From contig OX377205.1 of assembly GCA_947396885.1 (NCBI GenBank), forward strand, positions 62,530,969 to 62,594,968: a stretch of DNA of 64,000 nt, read 5' to 3'. The stretch is from Heligmosomoides polygyrus polygyrus. Taxonomy: Eukaryota; Nematoda; Chromadorea; Rhabditida; Heligmosomidae. The position numbers and the translations under genes were made by a program. The notes below the pieces were generated by a model that saw only the letters and a program-made list of their open reading frames with translations, did not search any database and had not been told where the DNA came from. Of this stretch, positions 43,290 to 55,579 are shown one piece after another (the stretch's first letter is position 1; every line of letters begins with the position of its first letter).

Positions 43290-44130
43290 TTAGCGGGAGT
43301 GTATGTAACCTATAGAGAGTGAAGAATTGGCGAATATGTGGTGTTGAGAGAGAAAAAGAAGCGGGAAAGCCTCAACTTTTGGTGCTAAAATAATGGGTTG
43401 TACTGGTTCTCCAACGCAGTGTTGCAGTTCATCCAACGCAGATAGCCTCCAAATTGGGCTGACTGTCGTCCACGGAGGAAGCAGCTGTTCTCTCGCCGTG
43501 AGACCCTTAGCAGCGTCTATGGGCAGTACTTCGATCGCATCCATAAAGTGAATGTGTGCACCTTGTCCGGACGCATTTCTACCCCACGAACACGAGCACA
43601 GCCTTTCGGTAACCCATGTTGACCAACATGACCAACCGTCCTAATCCTCTCCCGTCGAAAACAAGTAGAAGGTGAGAGGACTGTGAATAACCTATTGTTG
43701 TCACCTACCTTGAGTGCTTAACGGTGAAGCTCTTCAGTATCGCTGTTGCACTGAAACATGTTGTTTTTTATGTCCATTTAATATCGACTTTGGAAGGATT
43801 CACAGACTGATTGTATGACTGCTGCTCGTGCTCTCGGCGGAAATACGTTCCAACAAAGTGCATGTACACACATTCACTTTATGGAAATGACCGAAACACT
43901 GCTCAACGACGCTGCTGAAGATCTGACGCCGTCAAGGGGCACCTTCATCGCCTTCTCCATTATCTCTGCATACGTTAAGTTCCAGAAAGTGAAGATCCGT
44001 GCCCATGGTTATTTCTCTGCTTTCCTTTTCCTGCATGTACACGTCCGTCTCTCCTTCATCAAAATCGTTTTCGTCACTCCGCCAACAAGCCGAGGCAAGA
44101 CGGAACGGCGGACGTCACTTAGCGTGACAT
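43290..44130. repeat. Degenerate inverted repeat with weakly open arms
   Basis: The minus strand from about 43570 (CACACATTCACTTTATGGAT, then GACGCTGCTAAGG) aligns with the plus strand from about 43865 (CACACATTCACTTTATGGAA, then GACGCTGCTGAAG). The similarity fades away from the centre (43570-43860). Both arms encode a similar short peptide start (MDAIEVLPIDAAKGL / MEMTETLLNDAAEDL). It could be an old foldback or an inverted exon duplication. Confidence 0.5.
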
Positions 44131-44249
44131 GGCACCTCCACCGTCTTTCTCGAACTGCAAGGGCTACGTTCGCATCCGTCTGGCGTGTAGACATGCCAGC
44201 CTTTGTAAACGAAGAAGGCTGACAGTGGCATGCAAGTGACATGCGCCGG

Positions 44250-45450
44250 AACCACTCTGATAAGCTGGTGATGCGGTAGACAAAATTCGATAGATGACTG
44301 AAAAGTAGCGCGCAAATCTATGAAGTGACTTCGACGAGTTACTTAAACGCTAGAAGCTCCATCTGAAAGAATACCAGAAACGAGACCCATCACATAATCA
44401 TGTCACGATCATGTCATAACTTCGACGAGGCATGGAGGCCCCCCACATACCAGGAGGCCAACACCGTCATAGAAGCCCACAATGAACAGCAAGCAGCACT
44501 TCAGAAGATCGATCCTAGTGACCGCAGCTCAGCGCTAAGCAGGAAGAGAAGGCTATTCCTTCGGTCATATGATAGCGGTAATGGCGCCGCATAGCAGAAC
44601 AAGTGGTTCCGCCGAAAAAATCCCGGGGTCGAATTCACTGGGCGACGTGAGCGGATGATAGCCAAGGGCGCCAGCTGGCGCCGGCGGTGGCGCCAGAGTT
44701 TGCTTTGTGAACCGCGTCGAGCAGTCCACCATGACTCGACCACGGGCTCGGCGACACGTGTGCTGTAACATAACCGGAGCAGATTGATGAGTACATGAAA
44801 CGTCATGGCATGTGGCCGGCAACCACCTCACTCTCACTCAGCCACATTCACAACACAAAAATCTGACGAGGTTTTCGCTATCGTTGAGCAACGACGGGTT
44901 CTTCAATGGAGGAGAGGGCACTCGCGCCAGAGGAGGAAATCTGAGCTTTCGCTGTGCAGAAACTTTCTGTTTTGTTTTCTGTCAGGAAGAAAAAACAACT
45001 GGGTGGTTAACGCCCAGTGGTTTTTTCTTACTGACCTTATGTAGCTACGCCTGGCTGTCTCATTTTCCCAGAAAACTCATGACATGACGATTCACGCTTA
45101 ACCAAGACTGAGCCAATCTCGATTTCTTAATTTTCTGCTTCTAACCCACGCAGTTTTTACAGTAGTTATATATCCACCGCAGAAAGCAGGTTGAAATGAA
45201 AGTATTCAACACGAGTATGTGCATTCTCATTGCAGAAAAAATAAGATATCGTGGGTGATTCTCGCGATTCCTACGACAAGGACACATACTTTGACGATAA
45301 ACATGAAAGCGCTCGAACCAAAAATCGAGAGATATTTGAGACCGAAAAATCTATCTGGAGGTGGATCTCAAGAGCAGACACACTGCAAGATTGGATGCTG
45401 CTTACGCCCTGATCATCATGTTTTGGGCTGCGTCGCCCCTCAAATGTATT
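44250..45450. other. No gene recognised
   Basis: A short GC hairpin (GGCGCCAGCTGGCGCC, about 44667) is the only distinct structure. Frames of 60-100 codons lack motifs. Confidence 0.4.
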
Positions 45451-45452
45451 GC

Positions 45453-46523
45453 AGTCCACTCTCGTTATAACGCCCCGGATAAGACCCGCTCTCGATATAT
45501 CGCCGATTTTTTCGGGAACAGGCCAGCTCACCTTTACGCCAATACGCATGCTAAGAACTGTCGGATACAACGCCTCCACCTGTTATAGCTCAGATCTGAG
45601 GGAAACTACGTTCAGAAAGACTCGCTATAACGCCACCCGAACGCAATTCCGGTCCCACACAGGAAATTAAGACGAGCAAGAAGCTCACCGCGTCTGTAAT
45701 CAAACCTACCCTTCTATTGCCGCGTTCATAGTCTCAACGAGCATCCGTTCGAAATGAACTGGCGCACACATCACCTGCACCCACAAAGGTGCTCATAGTC
45801 CGCAATATGTCCAGCACAGTGGAACACCCCGACTGTCGTTAGAGGCTGGTGTATGTTGGCACACTTCCTCTATCAGAAACGGCAAAGTCGTGTCAAACGC
45901 AGATTTTTAGGAACAGTGTTTAACATGCCTGTCTTAAGCGGTTGCAGCATGTCTTGTTGCAATATAGTCTGGCAGGACTCTAAGCCGCACCCTCTGCTTT
46001 CAGTGCGCAGCAACATCGTTGCTTGACAGCACGCAACATTCCGATGGCAAGGTTGTGTCTGACAGGCCACTGCAGCGAGAATCGTGGATGTGGTGCATGT
46101 TTTAACGACTCTGGTAATGTAGTGGGCTAAGATCCTCTCGGAAAAGGTAGAGAGTCCTGTCTGGTGCGAAGGCTTTGAGGACAACAAAAGACTTTGCAGC
46201 ATCAGGCAGCACAATTTTGTTGTCAGTTACGTCGAACTTATCTCTGGCACTCGTTATTCCTCAAACATGTTTGTCATGCATGTGCATATTGAATGGATTA
46301 TCTCTGAACACAGGATCACCATTAGTTACAGTAACTGCTCTATGGATTCGGACTGCCTTTGTGGTCAAATATTTCATAGCTATTTAGTCATTGTATGTGA
46401 CTGAAGTAGATACGCGCATAAGGAAGAGTAAGAAAGGTCAGCTCCGGTTAGGATGCGACTCGTTACAACCCGGATTTTCTCCGGTCCCTCCAAACGAGTT
46501 ACAACGAGAGGGGGCTGCATTAT
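45453..46523. mobile_element. DNA element with TGCAG...CGTTATAACG inverted ends
   Basis: Left TGCAGTCCACTCTCGTTATA and right GTTACAACGAGAGGGGGCTGCA are inverses with a few changes. The left zone repeats CTCGNTATAACGCC words, the right zone holds GGATTTTCTCCGGTCCCTCC. The right end matches the fragment at 16617. A 1.07 kb span with a minus-strand 113-codon frame (45873-46214) of unknown nature. Superfamily not determined. Confidence 0.6.
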
Positions 46524-46756
46524 GAACGTAATCCACGATGAACTAAATAATGACCCTGCACTCCTGCAGGGTCTCAGAAAGGATTTCTTGATGTTGACCA
46601 GCAGCAGTTCGCTGAACCGTTGGTCATCGTTAATTGTGGGTGTTCAAAGGAAAACGATAAACGACAGCGCTTGTCAATCCGGTTTGGTACCAACACGCAA
46701 ACTGCTGCCACCGGATGTCTTTTGAGAGCATACTTGACCTATACAGTGATTGGAGT

Positions 46757-46922
46757 TGGCCAACGATGATCTGTGTTTATCCTCCCCGGCCAGGTATGAG
46801 GTCAACTCACCGACCCCGAAGGAATGGAAGGCTTAGGATAGCCGGAAGATACAAATGAACTGTGAACGAGTAATCGGGTGCTCGCTACAGCCGGCGCCTC
46901 CTCCGAGTGCGCTGGCACATGC
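46757..46922 (-). mobile_element. SINE fragment (5' half)
   Basis: Minus orientation: GTCAACTCACCGACCCCGAA, then GGAATGGAAGGCTTAGGATA and the box-A complement CTCCGAGTGCGCTGGCAC. Diverged and 3'-truncated. Confidence 0.7.
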
Positions 46923-47178
46923 CTATATGTAGTGGCAGTTTGCGTGGGACAATTATGAACTTCTCATTAGTGGGGTTTCACATAAAGCGATGGACTTCCC
47001 CTGGTGATCAGCCTAGGAGTACTCCAGTTCCGAAGCGGCTACATTACTGAAGGATGGTAGATGAATTGCATTATCACTAAGCGTGTAGTGCGATTCAAGA
47101 CCATCTTCATGGTGAACACCAGACCAATGGATCTGGGAGAACACTGAAGAATGATCATTGACATTGGCGATTTTATTA

Positions 47179-47950
47179 GGTTGGTGTGAAAGAAATGCAG
47201 GTTTTTTACTACATTGGTCTCAACACTTTTTTAAAATAAACTATGACCTTTAACATAAGGTGTTTTATATTCATGGAAAGCTTATTATATGCGTTTTCCA
47301 AATATGCAAGTAGAAATTAGTTCAAGTTGCTTATTAAAAAAATAATTTGGCTTTCATATTCAGATGTCTAAACGTGATTTTCGTCAAATCTATTTCTACG
47401 AGTTCAAACTGCCGCTCAAACCGCTCAAAATATCAGCGAAGTATGGGCCAGGGAAGTACCAACGAATGTACAGTAAAGCGTTGGTTCTAAAAGCTTCCTG
47501 CCGACAACACCAGCCTCGAAGACGAACCACATGACAGCCGTTGACAATGATCCATTGAAGGCGTCAGTCGAAGCTGATCCGGCAAAATCACGCAAGATAT
47601 TGCCGACGACCTCGACGTCGACCGTACTACGGTTGTTCGCCATTCGAAGCAAATTTGGGATGACCAAGAAGCTAAATTGACCAAAAGTCAGGAAAAAACG
47701 TCTGCCCATCTTTTGTGCAATGCCAACGATCCACTTAAAGAAATGTTTGCGTTATGATAACAGGCGACGTTTACCAAGTGCCTAAATCAAAAAGAAGCTC
47801 TCACATCATCCAAAGCCGCAAATTTTGACGAAAAGCGCGTTTAGACATCTGACAGCAGCGAGCCGTAACAAATTCAATAGTCAATCATGTGCGCGAGCTA
47901 CATATTGTTATGTGGAGCGGAAACTTTAAACTGTACAAGGAGAACTAAAC
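47179..47950 (+). pseudogene. mariner remnant (mariner-3), decayed
   Basis: The left end TTAGGTTGGTGTGAAAG (preceded by TA at 47177) is a mariner-type terminus. From 47364 the frame begins MSKRDFRQIYFYEF, and across several frameshifts one reads DNTSLEDEP, ITQDIADDLDVDRTTVVRH and KTSAHLLCNA. These are N-terminal helix-turn-helix features of mariner transposases. The catalytic part is unrecognisable and no right terminal repeat was found. Confidence 0.7.
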
Positions 47951-48329
47951 TTTTACCTACAAGGAAAATCTACAATTTCCCAAGTGTGGCGAAGACTGAG
48001 CTATGAGCAGGAGAAAGTAGAAAGAAAAAATTTTGTAGCGCAGCTGGAGCTCGTGACCTTAGCAGGGTATCCAGCACCGCTTCCTTTGATGAAAATTTTA
48101 TCACAGATGAGCCATTCTGAAATAGTCGGAATAACAATGTCTAGGATTGTTACTGAGAAACCTGAAGAACTTAGAAAACATCCACTATTTTCCGAAGCAT
48201 GTCTTTTTCATCTAAGATTTTTGTATAAAATGAGAAAAGTGCAAATCGTTATTCGAAAAAGAACAATTAAAACCATCCTTTCTGAAATAATTTCACAGCA
48301 CTTCCGCCATTTCACAGCAAAAGATTAGG

Positions 48330-48990
48330 GTGGACACCACCAAGCTTCAAGCCCATAACGTAACGTATCAGACCAGCGCTGCTTCACCCTTTAGGCCGCT
48401 TTCCAATCACCTCGAAGTTGAGGCCTATCAAGCGGACGCTGTCTTCTTTTCCACGCAGAACGTGGCCGTACCATCGTAAGCGAGCTTTGCGCATATCGTC
48501 TGCTATTGGCGCGACACCGAACTTCTGCCGAATGGCATCGCTTCGGATGCGGTCCGTGCGCGTGACTCAAGCTGTCCAGCGCAGCATCTCGTCTCCGCTG
48601 AGGAGCGTTTCAGCTTCTCTAGCAGCAGGCCAACACTCAGCGCCGTACATTGCTATTGGTCTGCTCCCTAGATCTTCCACTTGAAGTGTTCTGGTATATT
48701 CCCGTCACTGAGAACACCAGTCAACGGGTGCCACTTGGATCAAGCTTCACTGATGTGTGAGGTCATTTCGACCACCAGTTTTCCGTCAGACTCTATGTAT
48801 TACCGATCCCAGGTACTTATGGATCTATGTGCGTGGAAGCTCGATGCCGTTAACCTTCAGATGGACTTGGTAGCGTCATTCGTTAGATTCTTGGTCTTCT
48901 TCACGTTTAACGTGAGTCCAAACCGCTCCAAGCTATCACACCAAGCTGGCACCTTCCGCTCGAGTTCGCCTTTAACTTCGAAAGCGAGCA
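48330..48990 (-). pseudogene. LINE family B fragment, diverged
   Basis: Same protein region as 14466-15200. In minus orientation motifs related to FGLTLNVKKTKNLT, YGAECW, EKLKRSSAE-like changes and KFGVAPIADDMRKARLRWYG are readable with many breaks. The plus-strand text AGAACGTGGCCGTACCATCG is the complement of the RWYGHVL codons. No target duplication was noticed and the 3' end is missing. Confidence 0.75.
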
Positions 48991-49206
48991 TTACATATTT
49001 TCCATCCTCTGTATAGGCACAAAACTTTGATAAAACGGAAAAGATTCAGAACAGCTTCACTGATCAGGTCCATGGGTGTCCTCTATGTTTGTACTCCGTC
49101 AACTAAAAAAACGAATCTAAACCTTAGCCTTCGAACAATTGCTTGGAGAAGGCAAAAATTTGATCTGTCGCTTCTTCAAAATGATAAGAGTCGCTCAGAT
49201 CTATTA

Positions 49207-50423
49207 GGTGTCCAGAAAGTATCTGCAGAAATACGACAATTTTTTCAAAATAACACAATTTTTTATCAAAACTTTATTAATCAACCAAACAAATTCCATC
49301 AACATCGACCACTCTCCGCCAACGTTCCACACGACTTCGAATTCCTCTGGCGCAGAAATCCGGCGACTTGGAGGCGAAAAAAGCTCGGACGTCATTTCCG
49401 AGGTGTTCACGATCTTCATAACGCTTCCCTTCCAGATGATGCTGAAGTGATCGAAAATGGTGGTAGTCACTTGAGGCCAGATCTGTGCTGTACGGTGGAT
49501 GACTTCCCATCCGAATTCCAGAAATTTCTGAGAAGTCGTCTTCGTGATGTGTGGGCGAAACTTTGTCGAGCCTGGGCTGTTCCTTGCGCATCTTGTCGGC
49601 CAGTCTCTGCAGACCTCGGCAGTGAGAGTCGTGCTGTCAGGCAGCAGCTCGAAATGGTAGATCCCATAAAGTCCCCCCCCCCCCCCCCAGACGCCCAGCA
49701 TGGTTTCCTCGCATGAATTTCACCTTTTACGAAAGATTTCGGCTTTTCATCGCGTTGGCACCAAGCACGTTTAGGAGCGTGATTGACGTCGAGGACCCAT
49801 TTTTCGTCTCCTGTGACGATGGTCTCCAGCCAGTTGCAGGTGCGACTTCGGGAGAGCAGCTGAGTGCATATGTCCAGACGTCTTCGCCGGTTGTCGTCTT
49901 CGTCGGTCAGTTCGTGTGGGAGCCAAGGACCGAGCTTTTTAACCATTCCAAGAGATCGCGGTCCATTGTCCGCGGTGGATCGGGAACAGCCAAGAGCAGC
50001 AGCAAAATAACGCTCACCTTCATATGGATACTGCTCCGCCAGTTTCCTCAGTTCATCCAAAGATATCGTTGTCGGTCGACCAGAGCCAGGCTCATCTTCG
50101 AGACTCCTGTTCATCTTCTGAAGCGTTCGAACCAGCTATACACAGACCGTACAGAAAAAGCTTCAGAGCCGAATACATGACACAAGTGTGGATTGGCTTC
50201 TGCAGCGGAGTGCCCAGGTTCAAACTCGTAAAGGAGTACGTGTCTAATATGAATAGACAGTTCGGTCATCGAACAGTGAAAAGGGCAAGGAAGACGGAAC
50301 TGGATATGCTATGCAGATATATCAGGATATTGTCTTTATGTAGCACTTATGTTCAATTCTTCAGAAATTCTTGAAAAAATCTAGAACATTGCGAAGTTTT
50401 CTGCAGATGCTTTCTGGACACCC
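49207..50423 (-). mobile_element. mariner element (mariner-2), full length, inactive
   Basis: Ends GGTGTCCAGAAAGTATCTGC and TTTTCTGCAGATGCTTTCTG followed by GACACC are inverted, with TA next to the left end (49205-49206). At 1.22 kb it is near the normal mariner size. This family differs in its ends from the elements at 9339 and 47179. A 17-base poly-C run (49672-49688) lies inside. Confidence 0.85.
49270..50114 (-). pseudogene. mariner-2 transposase, frameshifted
   Basis: Frame 50114-49467 reads MNRSLEDEPGSGRPTTISLD (HTH region end), GMVKKLGPWLPHEL, TGDEKWVLDVN (first catalytic Asp) and KGEIHARKPCW. A shift at the poly-C tract leads to the second frame 49591-49277 with SHPPYSTDLASSDYHHFRSL (third Asp, D34D type) and a C-terminal region. 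The second Asp region is damaged. Not functional. Confidence 0.88.
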
Positions 50424-50429
50424 GTTTTG

Positions 50430-50800
50430 TACTGACCATGAGAGGGTATTCACCATAAGAGGAGGCGCTTCGAAAATCGTCTTTCCTGGAGCGCGAATCA
50501 GCTGCAGATCACATTTCTTCCTCGACAGAATCGTTCCTACGCACACACTCCTCAACAGAATCAAATCAGTTCCCGAAATTCTCTGCGCTTCCAAAAAGGC
50601 AATTGATAACTTATTTGATCCGCGATGACATCTATGTTGCATGACTCCGTGTGTTATTTTCCTCGCTCATTTCGTTGAATTCCTTGCCATTTGTTTTTTA
50701 AAATTTCTGTTCAATATTATACTGCTTAGAATTTATCAGTTATTATAGCGCAATAACGTTTCCTAAACTTCAGGTTTTCTTTTCCACATGAATAAAAATA
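50430..50800. other. No gene recognised
   Basis: Between the mariner and the next terminal repeat. An 85-codon plus frame (50371-50628) starts in the mariner end and has no motif. Confidence 0.4.
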
Positions 50801-51987
50801 AATATATATACAATACCGCTCCTGTCTTTTGGTTTTTGGACGCAAAAAACCGCCGTTTCCGCCCATCCACAGAGGGCAGTAAAACATCAGCGAGCGATCG
50901 CCGTGTTGATGCACGTTCCTGTTTCCTTCTTGGATTTGGCTAGGAACTTTGGCTATACCATTTATGTTCCTGAGATACCAACGACGCGCCAACGCGTCCA
51001 TGCTTTCAAATTTGCTACGAAAATAGCCTAAGCCATTTTAGAATTGCAGCAAATTTTTTTGTGCACATTCATTTCGTACAGAGGTCTATTAACCCGCGTC
51101 TGTGTTAATTGTTTTAAATGGATTGCGCCACATACTTACACTTCCTCGTGAGGACCTCTTAAATGCATGTTTCATATAAGCGTCGCAGGTGCGAAAATGA
51201 AGGGTCTACGGACGTGCTTGAAGATTTTCAGCTCCTGTTTCAAGATCCATTGACAATTGCCAAATAGGTAACAAATAAAGGTGACATGGAATTGGGTTGC
51301 AATGTTTAAAAAAGCATAACCCATGAAGTCACCTCTTCACTTTTGCTAAAAACTGTGGCAATCCCCACCCCTCTTGCTATAGGGAGTGCGTTATTTTAAA
51401 ATTTCATGCCGAACTGTGCCGTTTGAAATCACTGGAGGCGAATTCGACATCGCGCTCTTTCACAGGCGCAGTTTCCCTAATCAAGGTATCCGAATTTTCG
51501 GTAAAAAATCTCTGGATTGGCGACTATACTGCATGATGGAAGATACTGCATTATTTAATATTGAGGTTCGTTCAACGTTTACGTGACGATGCTTGAGCAA
51601 TAAAAATATTCTTCTCAATATGCCTCTAAAAATAACAGAACTTTAGTACCAACCTAACACAAAGAAAAATCAACGGTCGATTCGCGAACACATTGACAAG
51701 GGATAAAGAAGCCCTACTAATGAAGATGGTCTTGAAGGTATATGTAAAAGATTGAACAACAATTAAAAAAGCAAGTTCAGTGATAATTTCCGATCCTGAA
51801 TTTAGATTGGGAGAGCATCGAACTCTCGGATAGAGCGTAAGCAGGCGAAGGAGACAGGAACGTGCATCGACACGGCGATCGCTCGCTGATGTTTTAATGC
51901 CCTCTGTGGATGAATTGGCGCCGCTGGATCTTTCGCCTACTCGGACATTCGGGTTCGACGAGCCGAACAGTCCCCTCCCAGCCACGC

Positions 51988-54059
51988 CCCTTCAACAGAA
52001 TGGCAACTGCAGTCGGCAACAGAAGCTGTGGTTGCTATTCTGTTGGAGGTTTCCTAAAGTTCGGAGCAGTTTGGGAATCTTCTGATGGGGGCACGCGATT
52101 CTCATCAGGGCGCGTTATTGTCTGATGAAACTAATACTGCCCGTCTGGTCACAAAATGCGCTTGAAACTGGAGTTATGCAGTTAGAGTGTAAGGTAAGTC
52201 CAGCACAGCCGATTTAGTAACCTAGGAGGACCCACAAATTACAGTTTTTCGTTGTCGTTGTGCTTTTTATCTCCTTTCCAGTCATCTGGCAAGCGCTATT
52301 TAGAACAGGAATTATATAGTTAAAATTTGTGGTGAGTTACGTGGCGTTAAAGAACGATTCTATTAGATACATTTATTGGGTGTTATTATTGTATATTACA
52401 TATAGTAAGCTTCTGAGTGCCTATTAGTGTAGCTGGTTATGGTGAACACATTGGAATAAGAATTGGTAGAAGGTACAGATGTAGGGTTTGAAGTGCACCG
52501 AGAGATCACGATGGAAGTACGATGTTTTAAACAGGCCTGTTATTTATAGTAAACTTTGGAACTCCTCATAGTATATCTCTCACGAGACTATGACGACAAC
52601 ATAGGAAGGAAACCTGGGAGAAGCTAGAAAGTATAGGATTTGAAGTACACCGAGAGATCACTGTGAGAGAATTCAAAAAGAGCATTCACCGTATTCGTTC
52701 AAACTGGAATTAAATTGATCAGGCAAGTCAACAGCTGCTAGATTTCCAATAAAATTTGACATCTATGCATGGTAGCAATATATAGATGTATATAGATGGT
52801 GACAACAGATGCAGGGTACATGGCAAGTCGTTCGCCATCAAGCAACTCAAATTGCCAAACACCTTTCGTACATAAACAACATTCCCCTTCAATGCACGAA
52901 CAACACGAAATGTGAGCCCAGGCGCTACACGTCTCGTGGTTCGAGCAACTTACCCATTCGATCTAATCCATGTCATCGTTTGGTGGCGCACGCTTTCCGC
53001 ATATGAAACACGTTTGAAGATAGGCATGTTCGGTGCGGAGAATCTTCTCGGCTTCTGCTCCAACCTCTTCGTCCTCAGCCAGACATCTCCGCTTAGTTCT
53101 CTTCTCAGCGTTTAGCTTGGCTCTCTCTACGTAAATAGATTAAGGGTAAAGAGTTGATCTTTTCAATAGGCTGAGATATCCTTTTGTAAGGCTGTTCAAT
53201 TCCTTTCGGCTTCGGTGCAGCGCCTGGAGCCTGCATTATCGTTCTCCCTGATTGGCTGCTTTTCGGTTGTTTTCTTAGGCAGCAGCGCTATGGCATTTTG
53301 CATTGTGGCGTAAGTTAGTTGTATACCAACTATATCTTGCTCTTGAATACTGCTTGCATCGCTTCTCCAAATGCAGCATGAACCTAATAATCATGTTACG
53401 CAAAGCGTCAGACGTTTCTTTCACAATTAGTCCACATACTCCTTCACATAGCTGGAAAAGCTCCTTCAGTCGATCCTGCTCAAGGATTTCGGGAGAGAAC
53501 TAAGCGGAGATGTCTGGCTGACGACTATAAATAACAGGCCTGTTAAAACGTCGTACTTCCATTGTGATCTCTCGGTGCACTTCAAGCCCTACATCTGTAC
53601 CTTCTACCAATTCTTATTCCAATGTGTTCACCATAACCAGCTACACTAATAGGCACTCAGAAGCTTACTATATGTAATATACAATAATAACACCCAATAA
53701 ATGTATCTAATAGAATCGTTCCATAACGCCACGTAACTCACCACACATTTTAACTATATAATTCCTGTTCTAAATAGCACTTGCCAGGTGACTGTAAAGG
53801 AGATAAAAAGCACAACGACAACGAAAAACTGTAATTTGTGGGTCCTTCTAGGTTACTGAATCGGCTGTGCTGGACTTACCTTACACTCTAACTGCATAAC
53901 TCCAGTTTCAAGCGCATTTTGTGACCAGACGGGCAGTATTAGTTTCATCAGACAATAACGCGCCCCGATGAGAATCGCGCCCCAATCAGAAGATCCCCAA
54001 ACTGCTCCGAACTTTAGGAAACCTCATTCTGTTGCACTAGCGACAGTGTCTTGCTATCC
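51988..54059. mobile_element. Very large foldback element, arms about 0.55 kb
   Basis: The left arm 51988-52550 and right arm 53523-54059 are inverted copies with only scattered differences: GGAGTTATGCAGTTAGAGTG, ATTGGAATAAGAATTGGTAG and GCACCGAGAGATCACGATGG all recur inverted. The outer ends read CAACAGAATGGCAAC and, inverted, CAACAGGATAGCAAG. The 0.97 kb centre contains a further inverted pair, CAGACATCTCCGCTTAGTTC (53091) against its complement near 53496, plus a second copy of the CACCGAGAGATCACTG motif near 52650. No transposase. Confidence 0.9.
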
Positions 54060-54450
54060 TGTTGGAGACTAGCAACACACTGATGCTATTCGGGCGCAAT
54101 GAGTAGCCCGCTTCATGCGATCAGCGCCCCCGCCTCTGTGCACTCTCGCTCTCTGCGCTCTGGCTGGGTCGCCTGTCATCGTCTCTCGCGCTGTCGCGCT
54201 GTCTGCGTCTCTCGGTGGGGAGCGCGCCATCGGCCAGGGTCTCTGCGTTCTCGCGCCTGTGCATACTCTCGCGCTCGCGAAGCTTATCGAAGCGGTCTTG
54301 GCGCAATCAATACTGCCACCGCTGCCTAATTTAGGCAATAGACATTTCTATTTATTCCATATGAAGTTTAAGTTTTAATGCAGCTTTCAAGAGGCATGCT
54401 CGCGTGATTTCGGCCGTGAAATAAAGAATGTAACTGTGAAGGTGTCGGAG
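54060..54450 (+). other. GC-rich block followed by AATAAA; possible solo LTR or gene end
   Basis: A CT- and GC-rich block (54110-54310, long runs of TCTCGCGC words) is followed by AATAAAG near 54420. It directly follows the foldback end. The composition is unlike the surroundings. A solo LTR is possible but no partner LTR, primer site or duplication is seen. Confidence 0.2.
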
Positions 54451-54773
54451 AATTCGGGGAGCGTGGGACGGTGTACAGCAAGTGTGTGGGACGTGTGTGT
54501 GTGACAGTCCACATCAAGTAATGGTTGCATTTGTTTTTGGAAGTGTTAGAGAATTTGGCGCAAATAGGGTTGGTGGGGAGGGGGGAGGGTCACCATGTAC
54601 TTAGTGAATACTCGCTTTGATAGGAAGGCACTTTCACGTCCAATTATATCAGAAATGGCCTACCTCAGTTCATCGCGGTGAAAAACACACCAATGCGTCA
54701 AAAATTTTTTAGTTTCGTACGAAATAACTTCTTTTTTCAAAATATAATTAAACAAATATATATAGTCATGTAT

Positions 54774-54976
54774 ACAGGGTGTCTCAAAAAACTGTATACA
54801 CTGCTTGAAAGGTGATACCCTTGCTCACAGTAAAGGTACTGAAGAAGTTAAGGGCTCATATGAAATCCTAAAAAAGCATAAATTTTCTGGTATATGAGCA
54901 GTAAGGAATGCGCCAGGCATTCGTCCGAAATTTTGCATTTTACACTCGATTGAAATTTTGCATTTTACACTCGATT
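54774..54976. repeat. mariner-like end and 25 bp tandem duplication
   Basis: TATACAGGGTGTCTCAAAAA (54771-54790) is a mariner-type terminus without a recognised partner. GAAATTTTGCATTTTACACT plus CGATT is repeated exactly twice (54927-54951, 54952-54976). Confidence 0.7.
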
Positions 54977-55579
54977 GATTGTGTTTCGCCTGAATGCTTG
55001 CAGTTGTCCGGAAATTAATACAGGTTTTCGACATCCAACTTTAGAGCGGGATTTGTGGCAACACTTTACCTTGAAACGAGATTTCTACGGCGTGTAAATA
55101 GTCGAGACTGCGCCATGCTTCCGCCTGAAATCCTGCATTTCCGACCTGATTGATTCGGCTGAATGCTTGATACAACCTTGTTACTACTTGGCCTTACCAA
55201 CCTGTGATGTGCTTCTTTCAACGTTTAGAACTTGGCAGTTACGTGAAAAGTACGTGACATGGGTGTTTCTTGATTGCACAATTTAAATATGTGCAGGAAC
55301 CCCATTTTCGAAGACGGATTCTCCAGGCCAATTAGGGGGGGGGGGGGCAAAATACCCAGTGGGCGCAATTATCTCGAGCGACGAGTGGAGGCCTCTGCGC
55401 GGCGAAGGAATTAGGTCACCGATGAAAATTTTATAGGTGTTACGCACTGCTACCTATATCAGTGGAAAGGTGATCAGGAGTACATTCGAACGGTGGTATT
55501 TATTTCTGAAATGAGATAATTTGAAGAGAGTTACGGGAAACCGGCGGAAACGGCAAAAGACAGGGGCGGTATTGCATAT

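Larger units (their letters stand above)
50813..55574. mobile_element. Possible Tc1/mariner-type element with CAATACCGCTCC ends, disrupted by other repeats
   Basis: The left end CAATACCGCTCCTGTCTTTT (after TA) is the inverse of AAAAGACAGGGGCGGTATTG at 55555-55574; the adjoining CCGTTTCCGCC/GGCGGAAACGG words also match. CCACAGAGGGCAGTAAAACA near 50878 is inverted near 51890. The model is one element whose right end was displaced by the insertion of about 3.6 kb (51916-55538), which includes the foldback at 51988. Alternatively these are two solo ends. Confidence 0.45.

Noticed and set aside
45873..46214. 113-codon minus-strand frame inside the TGCAG element
   Set aside because: No transposase motif and no relative recognised.
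54069..54338. Frames in the CT/GC-rich block
   Set aside because: Low-complexity composition keeps several frames open; no protein signature.
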